Below, piece by piece: positions 27,610 through 36,900 of a stretch of 56,079 nucleotides of DNA. Position 1 is the first letter of the stretch; every line of letters begins with the position of its first letter. This DNA is from Akkermansiaceae bacterium (GTDB lineage Bacteria; Verrucomicrobiota; Verrucomicrobiia; Verrucomicrobiales; Akkermansiaceae). Position numbers and translations under genes: made by a program. The stretch spans positions 1-56,079 of the forward strand of contig JAPKCM010000029.1 of assembly GCA_028822935.1 (NCBI GenBank), read 5' to 3'. Under the pieces are notes generated by a model, which was not told the DNA's origin, did no database searches, and worked only from the letters and a program-made list of their open reading frames with translations.

Positions 27610-30540
27610 GCGCAATTGCGAAAGAGTGGGCGTTCCCTTGAGCGCTTTCAGGACACGACCTTGATCATCCAGAATGAAGGTCGACGGAAGAGGCATTTCT
27701 CCAAATTTTTCTATCATCAACTTCTCAACCGCCTCACGTTGCACGGCACCTGAATCACTCAGGATTTCATAGGGAGGATTGGTCTTCTTTTGGAATTTCG
27801 TCAGCTTTGCCCCATCGTCGTCGGGATCAATCGGGAAGGCATAAAAACCAACATCCTCGCCCACTCTTTCAGACAAACGCCGAAGATGAGAAACTTCACC
27901 GAGGCAGACCGGACACCAGGTCGCCAAGGTCACTACGACGTTGAGCTTTTTCTTTACCAGGAGATCCAATCGGCCCCTTGAGAGCAAGCGGGTTTTCGTT
28001 TTCGGAACCGAAGCAGCAATCTGGCGAATCATTTTGGGCACAGCCTCTCCGGGATTCTCAAAGATCGTCACAAGCGATTCGGTTTCGATCTTCTCCATCA
28101 CTGATTTCTTCCCGGAAGGCCAAATGACACTGACCTTGTCTACCACTGTCGATTTTCCAATTCCAATGGTCAACGTGTCGCTGTTCTGGGCCGCAAAGCC
28201 ATCTCCACCACGAAGTTCGCGGCGAATCGTTTTCCCCGCGACCTCCACAAGAACATGCGCGCCATATGCGTCGCGGGAACTCCACGTCTTGTCAGGCGCC
28301 CCTCCTCGATTTCCACCTACCAGACGAATATTAATGGAATTTCCGGCGTCCTGGATTCTATTATGAAAAAGTTGAAGTTGCGGATTGTTGGTATTGGTCA
28401 AAACAATGTCGCTTTTGCCATCGTGATCAAAATCCAAAAAAGCAAAGGCCCGACCATCGGCCAGGCTACCCAGACCGCTGAGGCCCGAAATATTTTCAAA
28501 GCTCTCACCACCATGATTCAGGAAGACACTATTACTTTCATTCCCGCTGAAAGAGTGACTTCGTATCACCGGCTTTCCATCCACTTTCTTACGCGTGTCC
28601 AAGACGCCCGGCATGCTGGCATACTGACTGGCATCGACTCCTTCTTCTAGGAACCGTTTATTAAGATTTGTGTCCGAGCGCACGACCGAGCGCCAAAGGC
28701 TACTTCACAAATCCACCTCCGTCGCCGTCCCTATCGGTGGCGTGTAGAGGCCGTTCGCCACGTAAAGATCCAAGAAACTGTCGTTGTTTAAGTCGGAAAA
28801 CTGACCTCCCCAAGACCACCCCGCTTGCGAGACCGACAGCTCCGTCGGCTCGAATTTTTTACCGGTATTTTTCAACAGCTTATTTCCGGCCACCCCTTCA
28901 TACATCCGTTGTTCCAGCCCCTCGAACATCCCGGTGATCCGGCTCCCGGCCTTGCTATACATGTAGGTGAAATAAGGATCCTGGAAGCCATCGTTATTGT
29001 AATCGCCCAAGGTCACCCCCATCCCGAATCCCTGCAGTTCGCTCCCGGCAACAGCGCGGGTGACGTCAGTTAATTGACCATCATCGTTCCGGAAAACGTA
29101 GTCCGGCGCGTAATCGTTCGCCACGAAGAGATCCGGGTCGCCATCGTTGTCATAATCAGACCACGTGCTCTGGAAACTCGACAACCAAAGGTCCGCGCCT
29201 CCCGCTTGAGCAGCCTGGGAAAACTTCCCGCCTCCCTGGTTGATCAACAAGACATTCGGCGGACCTGTCAGTCGAAAGATCGGGTGATCCAATCCCCGGC
29301 GACGTTTCCATTCCTCCTGTTCCTCAAGATTTAGAAACTGTTTCGAGAGAATATTCCGAGGCCTCGTAATCGGAAGTCGATAGGTCGAGACATACAAATC
29401 AAGGAGTCCGTCGCCATTGACATCCGCCGTCGACATCGAGGAGGTCCAATAGGGCAAAGGACAATCCAGATCCTCCTCGCTTCGTTCGAAAAACGATCCG
29501 TTGACATTCACATAGTAGCGCCCCCTTTCGAGACTCCGCCCGATAAAGACATCCTTATCGCCGTCATTGTCAAAGTCCGCAAACAGAGAGCAATTACACA
29601 CTCCGTCGATGTCCAAGCCCACTTTCCCCGCGATGTCCTCAAAAGTTCCATCGCCACGATTCCGCCAAAGCTGGTTCTTTCCCCACCGGGCCGTGACATA
29701 AAAATCATCCCAACCATCCTCGTCGATATCCACCACGGACACCGAGGTATGTTGATCCAGCGAATCCCAGCTGGTGATGTATTCCCAATAATGTTTAGGA
29801 TAGGCGAACTTCGTCCCGCCGGTAAAGAAGACTTCCCGGATATAACGTTCGTGAATCGACTCCCGCGCTTTTGCCAAATCAACGGGCGAAGTCAGCACAC
29901 GATTCAGCACCTCGCTGAACAAGGGGGCAGGCGAGATGAGTGATTTCAGTTCCGCAATTTTCAATCGAGAAATGAGCCAGTCCTCGTCTTCCTTCTCCCA
30001 CCAGACTTTGACCTTCCCCTTCCAGGCCCCTTGTTCTTTCTCCACCGTTCTTCCCCGCGCACTCAATTTAAGTTCCGTGAAAAATGTGCCGGGTTGCACT
30101 CCCGTTTCTCCACGCAGCACGCCGAAACGGGCATCTTCAAAAGCATGGACCTCTGCCCAAAGCATTGACCAAAGTCCTTTCTCCAAGTTTTTCAACTCCT
30201 CGGACTGCGCTTTACTCAGCCATTTGTAGTGTCGGATTTCAGGAGACTCGTCTGTCGAGAGTAATGCAGATTGGTCCAGATCCACCACTCCTGCTCCTGG
30301 TGTGAACAGCTTGGCATTCCAGGAAACATCCAGATTCCGAACCGCTCTGCTCAAGCGGTTGATCGGAGTCACGAGCTCCGAGATGATCTCCTCAGTCTCT
30401 ACCATCGTCGTATAGGCCACATCCGCAGATTCACTTTCCACTTCTGCAGGAGCCTCTGTTTTCTCATCCTGAGAACAGGAAACCATAAACAGAACTCCCC
30501 CCAAGAGTAGCTTCCTCCCCCGAATTCCAGATGCGCACAT
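27595..30540 (-). CDS. FG-GAP/ASPIC-UnbV/thioredoxin lipoprotein with in-frame TGA, predicted selenoprotein
   Basis: One 981-residue protein if the TGA at 28705-28707 (residue 612) is read as selenocysteine. The ATG at 30540 gives a lipoprotein signal peptide with Cys22 in FMVSC; in-frame ATGs at 30552 and 30600 are alternatives. FG-GAP/VCBS repeats lie ~270-600 (DIDEDGWDD, DFDNDGDKD, DYDNDGDPD). Across the TGA it reads TEVDL-Sec-SSLWRSVV, then FLDFDHDGKSD, an ASPIC/UnbV domain (SSRDAYGAHVLVEV, VSVIWPSGKKS) and, unlike the paralogue, a TlpA-like thioredoxin domain with CPVC at 876-879 (TLATWCPVCLGEVSHLRRL). It is convergent with the paralogue and their 3' ends overlap by 15 bp. A redox role linking Sec and the CxxC pair is attractive but unproven. 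Confidence 0.82.
28678..28693 (-). promoter_or_regulatory. Predicted bacterial SECIS element
   Basis: Minus-strand RNA hairpin GCGCUC-GGUC-GUGCGC, starting 11 nt after the UGA. Five pairs plus one internal U-U mismatch, with the same GGUC loop as the paralogue. The second pair is C-G here and A-U in the paralogue, a compensatory change that supports a conserved RNA structure. Confidence 0.78.
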
Positions 30541-30657
30541 GCTCAGTCCCATAACTTGATACAATTCGATCTTCAACAACCTTTGACCGAAGAGAGTCAA
30601 CGATCACGCCTTTCTTAAGCTCCTATTTCCCAAACTCTTTCACTCAAATCCCGCTAC

Positions 30658-30686
30658 GCGCAAAACGTTCCATTCTTGGCACAAAA
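30658..30686. promoter_or_regulatory. GCRCAAA direct-repeat operator
   Basis: GCGCAAA at 30658 and GCACAAA at 30679, exactly 21 bp apart, with TTCC between them and TTG before the second copy. The same arrangement, ungapped, lies at 31663-31690. It is in the divergent gap between the selenoprotein gene (minus) and the LamG gene (plus), 90 bp (second half-site to -35) from the promoter at 30769. Probably bound by an AraC-type HTH protein. Confidence 0.55.
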
Positions 30687-30768
30687 AGACACAGATAATT
30701 CCGGGAATAAACCTCATAACCAGCTCAAAAAAAACAACCTACACCAACACACCTCATCAGATGAAAAA

Positions 30769-30797
30769 TTGACAGATTGAGAATATTTTAGCATAAT
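30769..30797 (+). promoter_or_regulatory. Sigma70-type promoter of the first LamG gene
   Basis: TTGACA at 30769-30774, a 17-bp spacer and CATAAT at 30792-30797. The predicted transcript start is ~40 nt before the ATG at 30845. Confidence 0.75.
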
Positions 30798-30844
30798 CCA
30801 GTATTGTCCTCTTAAAAAAAGACCTCAGTAAATTATTACCCAAT

Positions 30845-31597
30845 ATGAAAGCAACAATCCTACTCACCCTCGCTGGCTGCGCACTTGCAAGCTTCGCCGG
30901 TGCTGCGACGATCTCGCATCGCTGGTCGTTTGATACCGATACCACTGACTCAGTCGGCGGGAATACCGGCGTCCTCGTTGGAGGTGCCACCGTAGGAAGC
31001 GGTGCCCTGCAACTCACCGGCCTCGGCGCCAACCGCGACGCCAACCACATGGGATTCACAAGTCAGGTCGATATCGGAGGCAACTTCGGCACGTCGGGGG
31101 TGACCATCGAAACTTGGTATACCGACAGCGGCACCGGCACTTGGGGAAAGCTCTTCCAGTTTGGTAATAATGTCGCCGGTCAGGAACTGGCCTACACTCA
31201 TAGTCGGGGAAACGGGGAGATGAGCGGCGTTGATCGCAACGGAGCCCAACTCTTCGATGAGCAAGTCAGCCAAAACACCCCGCACCACCTCGTTATCTCA
31301 GTCTCTTCCGATGGCAGTCTCAACACTTGGCTCGACGGAGCCCAAAAACTCACCAACGTCGCCACTAACGACCTTTCAAATATCAACACCACCTTCGAAG
31401 GAATCGGCGCCACTAGTTGGAACGATCCCGGCATGACTGGAACCGTCGACGAATTTCGTATCTACTCCGGCGAACTAACCGCCGGTGAAGTCACAACCAG
31501 CCTCGCTGCCGGCCCCAATACCATCGTCCCCGAACCCAGCGGTCTCGCCTTGGCCCTCTTCGGTGGCTTACTGGCCATTCGCCGTCGTCGCGCCTAA
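30845..31597 (+). CDS. LamG domain PEP-CTERM protein
   Basis: 250 aa. Signal peptide MKATILLTLAGCALASFAGA. Residues ~22-225 form a LamG/concanavalin A-like beta-sandwich (HRWSFDTDTTDSVGGNTG, GVTIETWYTDSGTGTWGKLF, HHLVISVSSDGSLNTWLDG, GTVDEFRIYSGEL). The end is a PEP-CTERM signal: VPEPSG, hydrophobic stretch ALALFGGLLAI, then RRRRA. It is probably exosortase-processed and envelope associated, possibly binding glycan. It has its own promoter and terminator. The LamG unit is closely related to those in the next two genes, showing local duplication. Confidence 0.92.
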   Translation: MKATILLTLAGCALASFAGAATISHRWSFDTDTTDSVGGNTGVLVGGATVGSGALQLTGLGANRDANHMGFTSQVDIGGNFGTSGVTIETWYTDSGTGTWGKLFQFGNNVAGQELAYTHSRGNGEMSGVDRNGAQLFDEQVSQNTPHHLVISVSSDGSLNTWLDGAQKLTNVATNDLSNINTTFEGIGATSWNDPGMTGTVDEFRIYSGELTAGEVTTSLAAGPNTIVPEPSGLALALFGGLLAIRRRRA

Positions 31598-31630
31598 TTT
31601 CCAGTCACTTAATCATTATAAATCAAAATA

Positions 31631-31661
31631 CCCGCAGTCCAAACTGGCTGCGGGTTTCTTT
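31631..31661 (+). terminator. Rho-independent terminator
   Basis: CCCGCAG...CTGCGGG stem (7 bp, with an inner CC/GG extension across a bulge) followed by TTTCTTTT, 34 nt after the LamG PEP-CTERM stop. Confidence 0.88.
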
Positions 31662-31662
31662 T

Positions 31663-31690
31663 GCGCAAATTATTCCGAAATTGGCGCAAA
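31663..31690. promoter_or_regulatory. GCRCAAA direct-repeat operator, second copy
   Basis: GCGCAAA at 31663 and 31684, 21 bp apart, with TTCC between and TTG before the second copy, as at 30658-30685. The second half-site is 90 bp upstream of the -35 box at 31774, the same distance as in the other copy. It directly abuts the preceding terminator. Confidence 0.55.
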
Positions 31691-31773
31691 TCACCCCATA
31701 AAACCAACAGAGAATAAGCCCTAATGCACTTCACTTAAGTCTATTATAGAAATAACGCGATGCAACCAAATCC

Positions 31774-31803
31774 TTGACAACGACAGACCAAAACTCCTAT
31801 CAT
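31774..31803 (+). promoter_or_regulatory. Sigma70-type promoter of the double-LamG gene
   Basis: TTGACA at 31774-31779 and TATCAT at 31798-31803 with an 18-bp spacer; predicted start ~30 nt before the ATG at 31843. Confidence 0.7.
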
Positions 31804-31842
31804 CTAGGCCTAATATAAGCGCCACACACTCACCAATCTTCG

Positions 31843-33828
31843 ATGAACTCTAAAACCTCCACTCTCCCCCTCATCGCCTCCCTGCTTCACCTCAGCCTCT
31901 TTTCTTCAGAAGCGGCCACTCTAGCCAATCGCTGGTCATTCGACACCGATACCACCGACTCGGTGGGCGGCAATACCGGTGTCCTCGTTGGGGGTGCCAC
32001 CGTCGATCCGGGACGTCTCTCCCTCACCGGTCTCGGCACAAGCACCGAAGCCAACCACATGGCTTTCACCACGCCGGTCGATGTAGGCGTCAACTACGGA
32101 GCCACCGGCATCACGATCGAAACCTGGTACACCGACACCGGCACCGGCACTTGGGGAAAACTCTTCCAGTTCGGCACCAATGCCGCCGGCCAAGAAATTG
32201 GGTATACCCACACAAGGGGAAACGACCAGATGAGCGGAGTCGATCGCGACGGCTCCAAACTCCTCGAGGAGCAGGTCACCCAGAATGAAGAACATCACCT
32301 CGTCATTAGCATCTCTTCTGACGGCAATCTCAACGCCTGGGTCGATGGTGACAAAAAAATCACAGACACCGACACCAATGATCTCGCTAATGTGACCTCC
32401 GATTTTGAAGGGATTGGCGCGACCAGTTGGAACGATCCCGGCATGGCCGGATCAGTCAATGAATTCCGCGTTTGGAGCGGAACTCTTTCGGAATTCGAAG
32501 TCACTCAAAACTTCACCAACGGACCCAACACCTTACCAAATTTCGATGACACCGATTTCGATGGCATCCCGGACGACTGGGAGCTCTTACAGACGGACAT
32601 CACCGATCTCACTCAATTGGACGGCACCCTCACAGGCCCGGGACCCGGCGCAGGAACCGGCGACTTCGATGGCGACGGCTTATTTGATCTTGAGGAATTC
32701 CAGAGAAATACTGATCCTATCGTCAACGACACCGATACCGATGGCCTCCTCGATGGCCCGGAAGTCAAAACCCACCTCACAAACCCTCTCGTCGTCGATA
32801 CCGACGGCGACACCCTGAGCGACGGAATCGAAGTGAATGATCACGGCACTAATCCCACCCTGAAAGACTCCGACATGGATCTCATCGACGACAATGTCGA
32901 ACTCGATAACGGCACCTCGCCTATCGACGCCAGCGATCCCGGTCCCTTCACCGGAACTGAACTCACTCACCGATGGTCTTTTGATACCGACACCTTCGAC
33001 TCGGTGGGCGGCAATACCGGTATCCTCGTTGGGGGTGCCACCGTCGATCCGGGACGTCTCTCCCTCACCGGTCTCGGCACAAGCACCGCCGCCAACCACA
33101 TGGCCTTCACCACGCCGGTCGAAGTTGGTGTCAACTACGGAGCCACCGGCATCACGATCGAATCCTGGTATACTGACACCGGCACCGGCACTTGGGGAAA
33201 ACTCTTCCAGTTCGGCACCAATACTGCCGGACAAGAACTTGCCTACACTCATAGCCGGGGAAACGGGGAGATGAGCGGAGTTGATCGTGAAGGAGCCAAG
33301 CTTCTTGGCGAGCAAATCACTCAAAATGAAGAACACCACCTCGTCATTACCATCTCTTCCGACGGCAATCTCAACACCTGGGTCGATGGCGACAAAAAAA
33401 TCACGGACACTGACACCAACGATCTCACGAACGTCACTTCCGCCTTTGAAGGCATCGGCGCAACCAGTTGGGGCGATCCCGGCATGACCGGATCCATCAA
33501 CGAATTCCGCATTTGGAAAGGAACCCTCTCCAGCACCGATGTTGCCGACAACTTTGCTACCGGGCCGGATTCCCTCCTCGGTGGTGAAGGCCTCAGTATT
33601 ACTTCCATCACCCGGGACAACGGGTCCGGAGCCGTCACCTTGATCTTTAATTCCATCCCCGGCCATACCTACCAGATCGACAGCTCGCCGACCCTCGTCC
33701 CCGCCATTTCGCCGCAATGGCTGGATGTCGATGACAGCTTCTTCGCCACTGGAAATCTCTCCACGTTTATTGACACGACAGCTTCGGGGGCCACGCTCTT
33801 CTATCGTATCAAGGACGTGACCAATTGA
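31843..33828 (+). CDS. Exported protein with two LamG domains and TSP3 repeats
   Basis: 661 aa with a signal peptide ending SSEAA. LamG 1 (~25-225) and LamG 2 (~372-570) are nearly identical to each other. Between them lie TSP3-like calcium-binding repeats (DFDGIPDDWE, DFDGDGLFDLEEF, DTDGLLDGPEV, DTDGDTLSDGIEV, DSDMDLIDDNVEL). The last ~75 residues are the module seen at the ends of other exported proteins here (TYQIDSSPTL ... LFYRIKD). There is no PEP-CTERM anchor. Likely a secreted, possibly glycan-binding protein. It has its own promoter, operator and terminator. Confidence 0.9.
   Translation: MNSKTSTLPLIASLLHLSLFSSEAATLANRWSFDTDTTDSVGGNTGVLVGGATVDPGRLSLTGLGTSTEANHMAFTTPVDVGVNYGATGITIETWYTDTGTGTWGKLFQFGTNAAGQEIGYTHTRGNDQMSGVDRDGSKLLEEQVTQNEEHHLVISISSDGNLNAWVDGDKKITDTDTNDLANVTSDFEGIGATSWNDPGMAGSVNEFRVWSGTLSEFEVTQNFTNGPNTLPNFDDTDFDGIPDDWELLQTDITDLTQLDGTLTGPGPGAGTGDFDGDGLFDLEEFQRNTDPIVNDTDTDGLLDGPEVKTHLTNPLVVDTDGDTLSDGIEVNDHGTNPTLKDSDMDLIDDNVELDNGTSPIDASDPGPFTGTELTHRWSFDTDTFDSVGGNTGILVGGATVDPGRLSLTGLGTSTAANHMAFTTPVEVGVNYGATGITIESWYTDTGTGTWGKLFQFGTNTAGQELAYTHSRGNGEMSGVDREGAKLLGEQITQNEEHHLVITISSDGNLNTWVDGDKKITDTDTNDLTNVTSAFEGIGATSWGDPGMTGSINEFRIWKGTLSSTDVADNFATGPDSLLGGEGLSITSITRDNGSGAVTLIFNSIPGHTYQIDSSPTLVPAISPQWLDVDDSFFATGNLSTFIDTTASGATLFYRIKDVTN
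31927..33560 (+). repeat. Intragenic tandem LamG duplication
   Basis: The segment at about 31927-32520 is repeated at about 32967-33560, offset 1041 bp (347 codons), with long stretches of identical bases (for example 31960 onwards versus 33001 onwards). The high DNA identity points to a recent duplication or gene conversion. Confidence 0.85.
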
Positions 33829-33861
33829 GCAAATCTGCTCCAGCGATTCATTCTTCGCTTC

Positions 33862-33894
33862 AGCGCCGGAATACTCCTCCGGCGCTTTCTTTTT
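33862..33894 (+). terminator. Rho-independent terminator
   Basis: AGCGCCGG / CCGGCGCT stem (8 bp) followed by TTCTTTTT, ~35 nt after the stop of the double-LamG gene and just before the CotH gene. Confidence 0.88.
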
Positions 33895-33909
33895 CCCACA
33901 CACCTATTT

Positions 33910-36900
33910 ATGAAGTTTTTCTTATTCACTTCGCTCCTCATTGTCAGCCTGATGACCTCAAAAGGAGCCACCTTGGCCAACAGGTGGTCTTTTGACACCA
34001 ACTCCAACGACTCAATCGGTGGGATCACCGGAGTGCTCCAAGGAGGTGCTACCATTAGTGCGGGACAACTGAGTCTCACTGGAGCAGGTAGCAGCACGAC
34101 GGCCAATCGCATGACGTTCTCCTCACCCATCGACATCGGCGGGAACTTCGGAGCGACCGGCGTGACGATTGAAACTTGGTACACCGACACTGGCACCGGC
34201 ACTTGGGGAAAGCTCTTTCAGTTCGGCAACAACTCCGCCGGTCAGGAACTGGCCTACACTCACACTCGCGGAAGTGGGCAGATGAGCGGCGTCGACCGAG
34301 ACGGAACACAATTGCTTGGCGAACAAATCACGCAAAACGAAGAACACCATCTCGTCATCACCGTGTCCTCTGATGGCAATTTAAACACCTGGCTCGATGG
34401 CGTGCAAAAATTGACGAACACCAACACCAACGATCTCTCAAACGTCACTACCTCTTTCGAAGCCATCGGTGCCACCAGTTGGGGCGACCCCGGAATGAAA
34501 GGCACCGTCAATGAGTTCCGCATTTGGTCCGGCGAACTTACCTCTGCCGAGGTCTCTACAAACTTAACCTCCGGCCCCAACAACGCCCCCGGAAACGGCC
34601 CCAACATTTCCTCCTTCACCACCTCTCACGCCACCCGCCACGAAGGCGAAACAGCCACCTTCTCCTGGGATATCGATGATTCAAGTGTCACCGGCTCCCT
34701 CGCGCTCGAAATCCGCGATCCAGCCAATACTCTCATCCACTCCGCTTCCACCCCCACCGGCAGCACCAACGCCATCATGGGAGACACCGATGGAACCCTT
34801 TCCACTTTCACCTACACCCTCAACACCTGGGACACCGACACCCCCGAATCCATCCAAACCCGCACCCTCAACATCGAAGTCGACCCCGGCCTCCCAATCG
34901 CCACCGACCAATCTCTCCAAACCGTCGAAACCTTACCCCTCGCGCTCGCCCTTACCGGAACTGATCCCAATACCCACCCCAATCCCTCTCTCACTTTTTC
35001 AATCGCCTCCCCACCCTCCGGCGGCACCCTCACCGGCACTGCCCCCACTCTCCGCTACACCGCCAACAACGGCTTCATCGGGACCGACTCCTTTACCTTC
35101 AAATCAAACGACGGCAAGTATGACTCCGCTCCCGCAACCGTCACCATCGTCGTCGATCAAGCCCCCACTGCTCCCGTCTCTCTCTCTTTGAGCAGTCTCG
35201 ATATCCCCATCACCGTCTCCAACGGAGGCTACCTCGCTGCCCTCACCACCAACGACCCCAACCTCCTCGATACCCACTCCTACACCCTAGTCTCCGGCGT
35301 CGGAAGCGTTGACAACAACCTCTTCGCCATCGTCGGAAACCAACTCCGCGCCGCTGCCAATTTCTCCGACCAGATCGGAAATCTCTTCAGCATCCGCCTC
35401 CGTACCAGCGATCAAGGCGGCCTCTTCTTCGAGCAAAGTTTCACTCTTCATGCGGTCGAACCTTCCAACGATATCGTCATCAACGAAATCCACGCCAACC
35501 CGCCCGAAAACCAGATCCGTCAGGAATTCATCGAACTCCACAATCTCTCCACTTTCTCAAAAGATATCTCCGGATGGCGTCTCAGCAGCGCCGTCAATTT
35601 CACCTTCCCCTCGGGCACCACTCTCCCCGCCGGTGGCTACCTCGTTATCGCCGAAGACCCAGTCACGCTCCAGTCAACCCTCGGCGTCACCCCCCTCGGC
35701 CCCTTTATCGGCAACCTCAATTCCGCTGGCGAAACAGTTCGTCTCCGCGATGCCTCCGATGCCGTCATCGATGAGGTCGACTACAAGGTCGGCTTCCCTT
35801 GGCCCGTCGCCAGTGATGGCGGAGGAGCCTCCATCGAACTCATCAATCCCTCCCTCGACAACGGCCTCGGCAGTTCTTGGCGCGCCTCTATTCCCCAAAC
35901 AGCTCTCCCTCAAACTACCCTCCTCAATTTCTCCGATTCTTCCTGGAGTTGGCGTCCTGGCGCCACCGAAGCCTCCTCTCCCACATCCACCTGGCGCACA
36001 CCCGGCTTCTCCGAGAACGCCTCCTGGACCCCCAACTCTCAATTCCCCATCGGCTACGGAAGCGTCAACGGCGTCACCATAAACACCACCGTGTCCGGCA
36101 TGCGCCTCAACTACAGTTCCCTCTTCCTGCGCAATACCTTCACCAGCGCCCCCGGCGAACTCCCCTCACAACTCCTCCTCAACTTCACCGCCGATGACGG
36201 CATCGTAGTCTGGATCAATGGCACCGAAGTCGAGCGACGTCGCTTTGACGAAAACGAGGACCCCACCATCGACGATCTTGCGTCCGGCACCGGCACCGAA
36301 GGCCAATACGAAGACAAACTCATCATCAACGCAGGCTCGTTCTTAAACGAAGGTTCCAACACTATCGCCGTTCAACTTTTCAACGCCCAAACCAGTAGCA
36401 GCGACCTGGGTTTCGATCTCGAAGTCGTCCGCCCTGCCTCCGAAAACGCGCCGCCCCAGCCCAGCCCAGGCGCCAAAAATACTGCTTTTTCCCAGAACGC
36501 CGCCCCCAACATCCGTAAGGTCAATCACACCCCGGAACAACCCGCTTCCACCGACTCCGTCCTCATCACCGCCCGCGTCACCGACCCCGATGGTCTCGCT
36601 TCGGTCAGCCTCGAATACCGCGTCATCGCCCCCGGCGACTACGTCCCGGCTCGACTCCCGCTGCCCATCATCCGCAACAACATCACCACCACCCAAACCC
36701 GTCCGAACAACCCCGATTTCGAATCCGACTGGACCACCCTCTCCATGACCGATGACGGCTCCAATGGCGACGCCCTCGCTGGTGACGATCTCTTTTCCAC
36801 CACTCTCCCCGCCGCTGGCCACCGCAACCTCGTCCGCTACCGCATCACCGTCACCGACACCGTCGGAGAAACCGCCCGCGTTCCTTACAACGATGACCCA

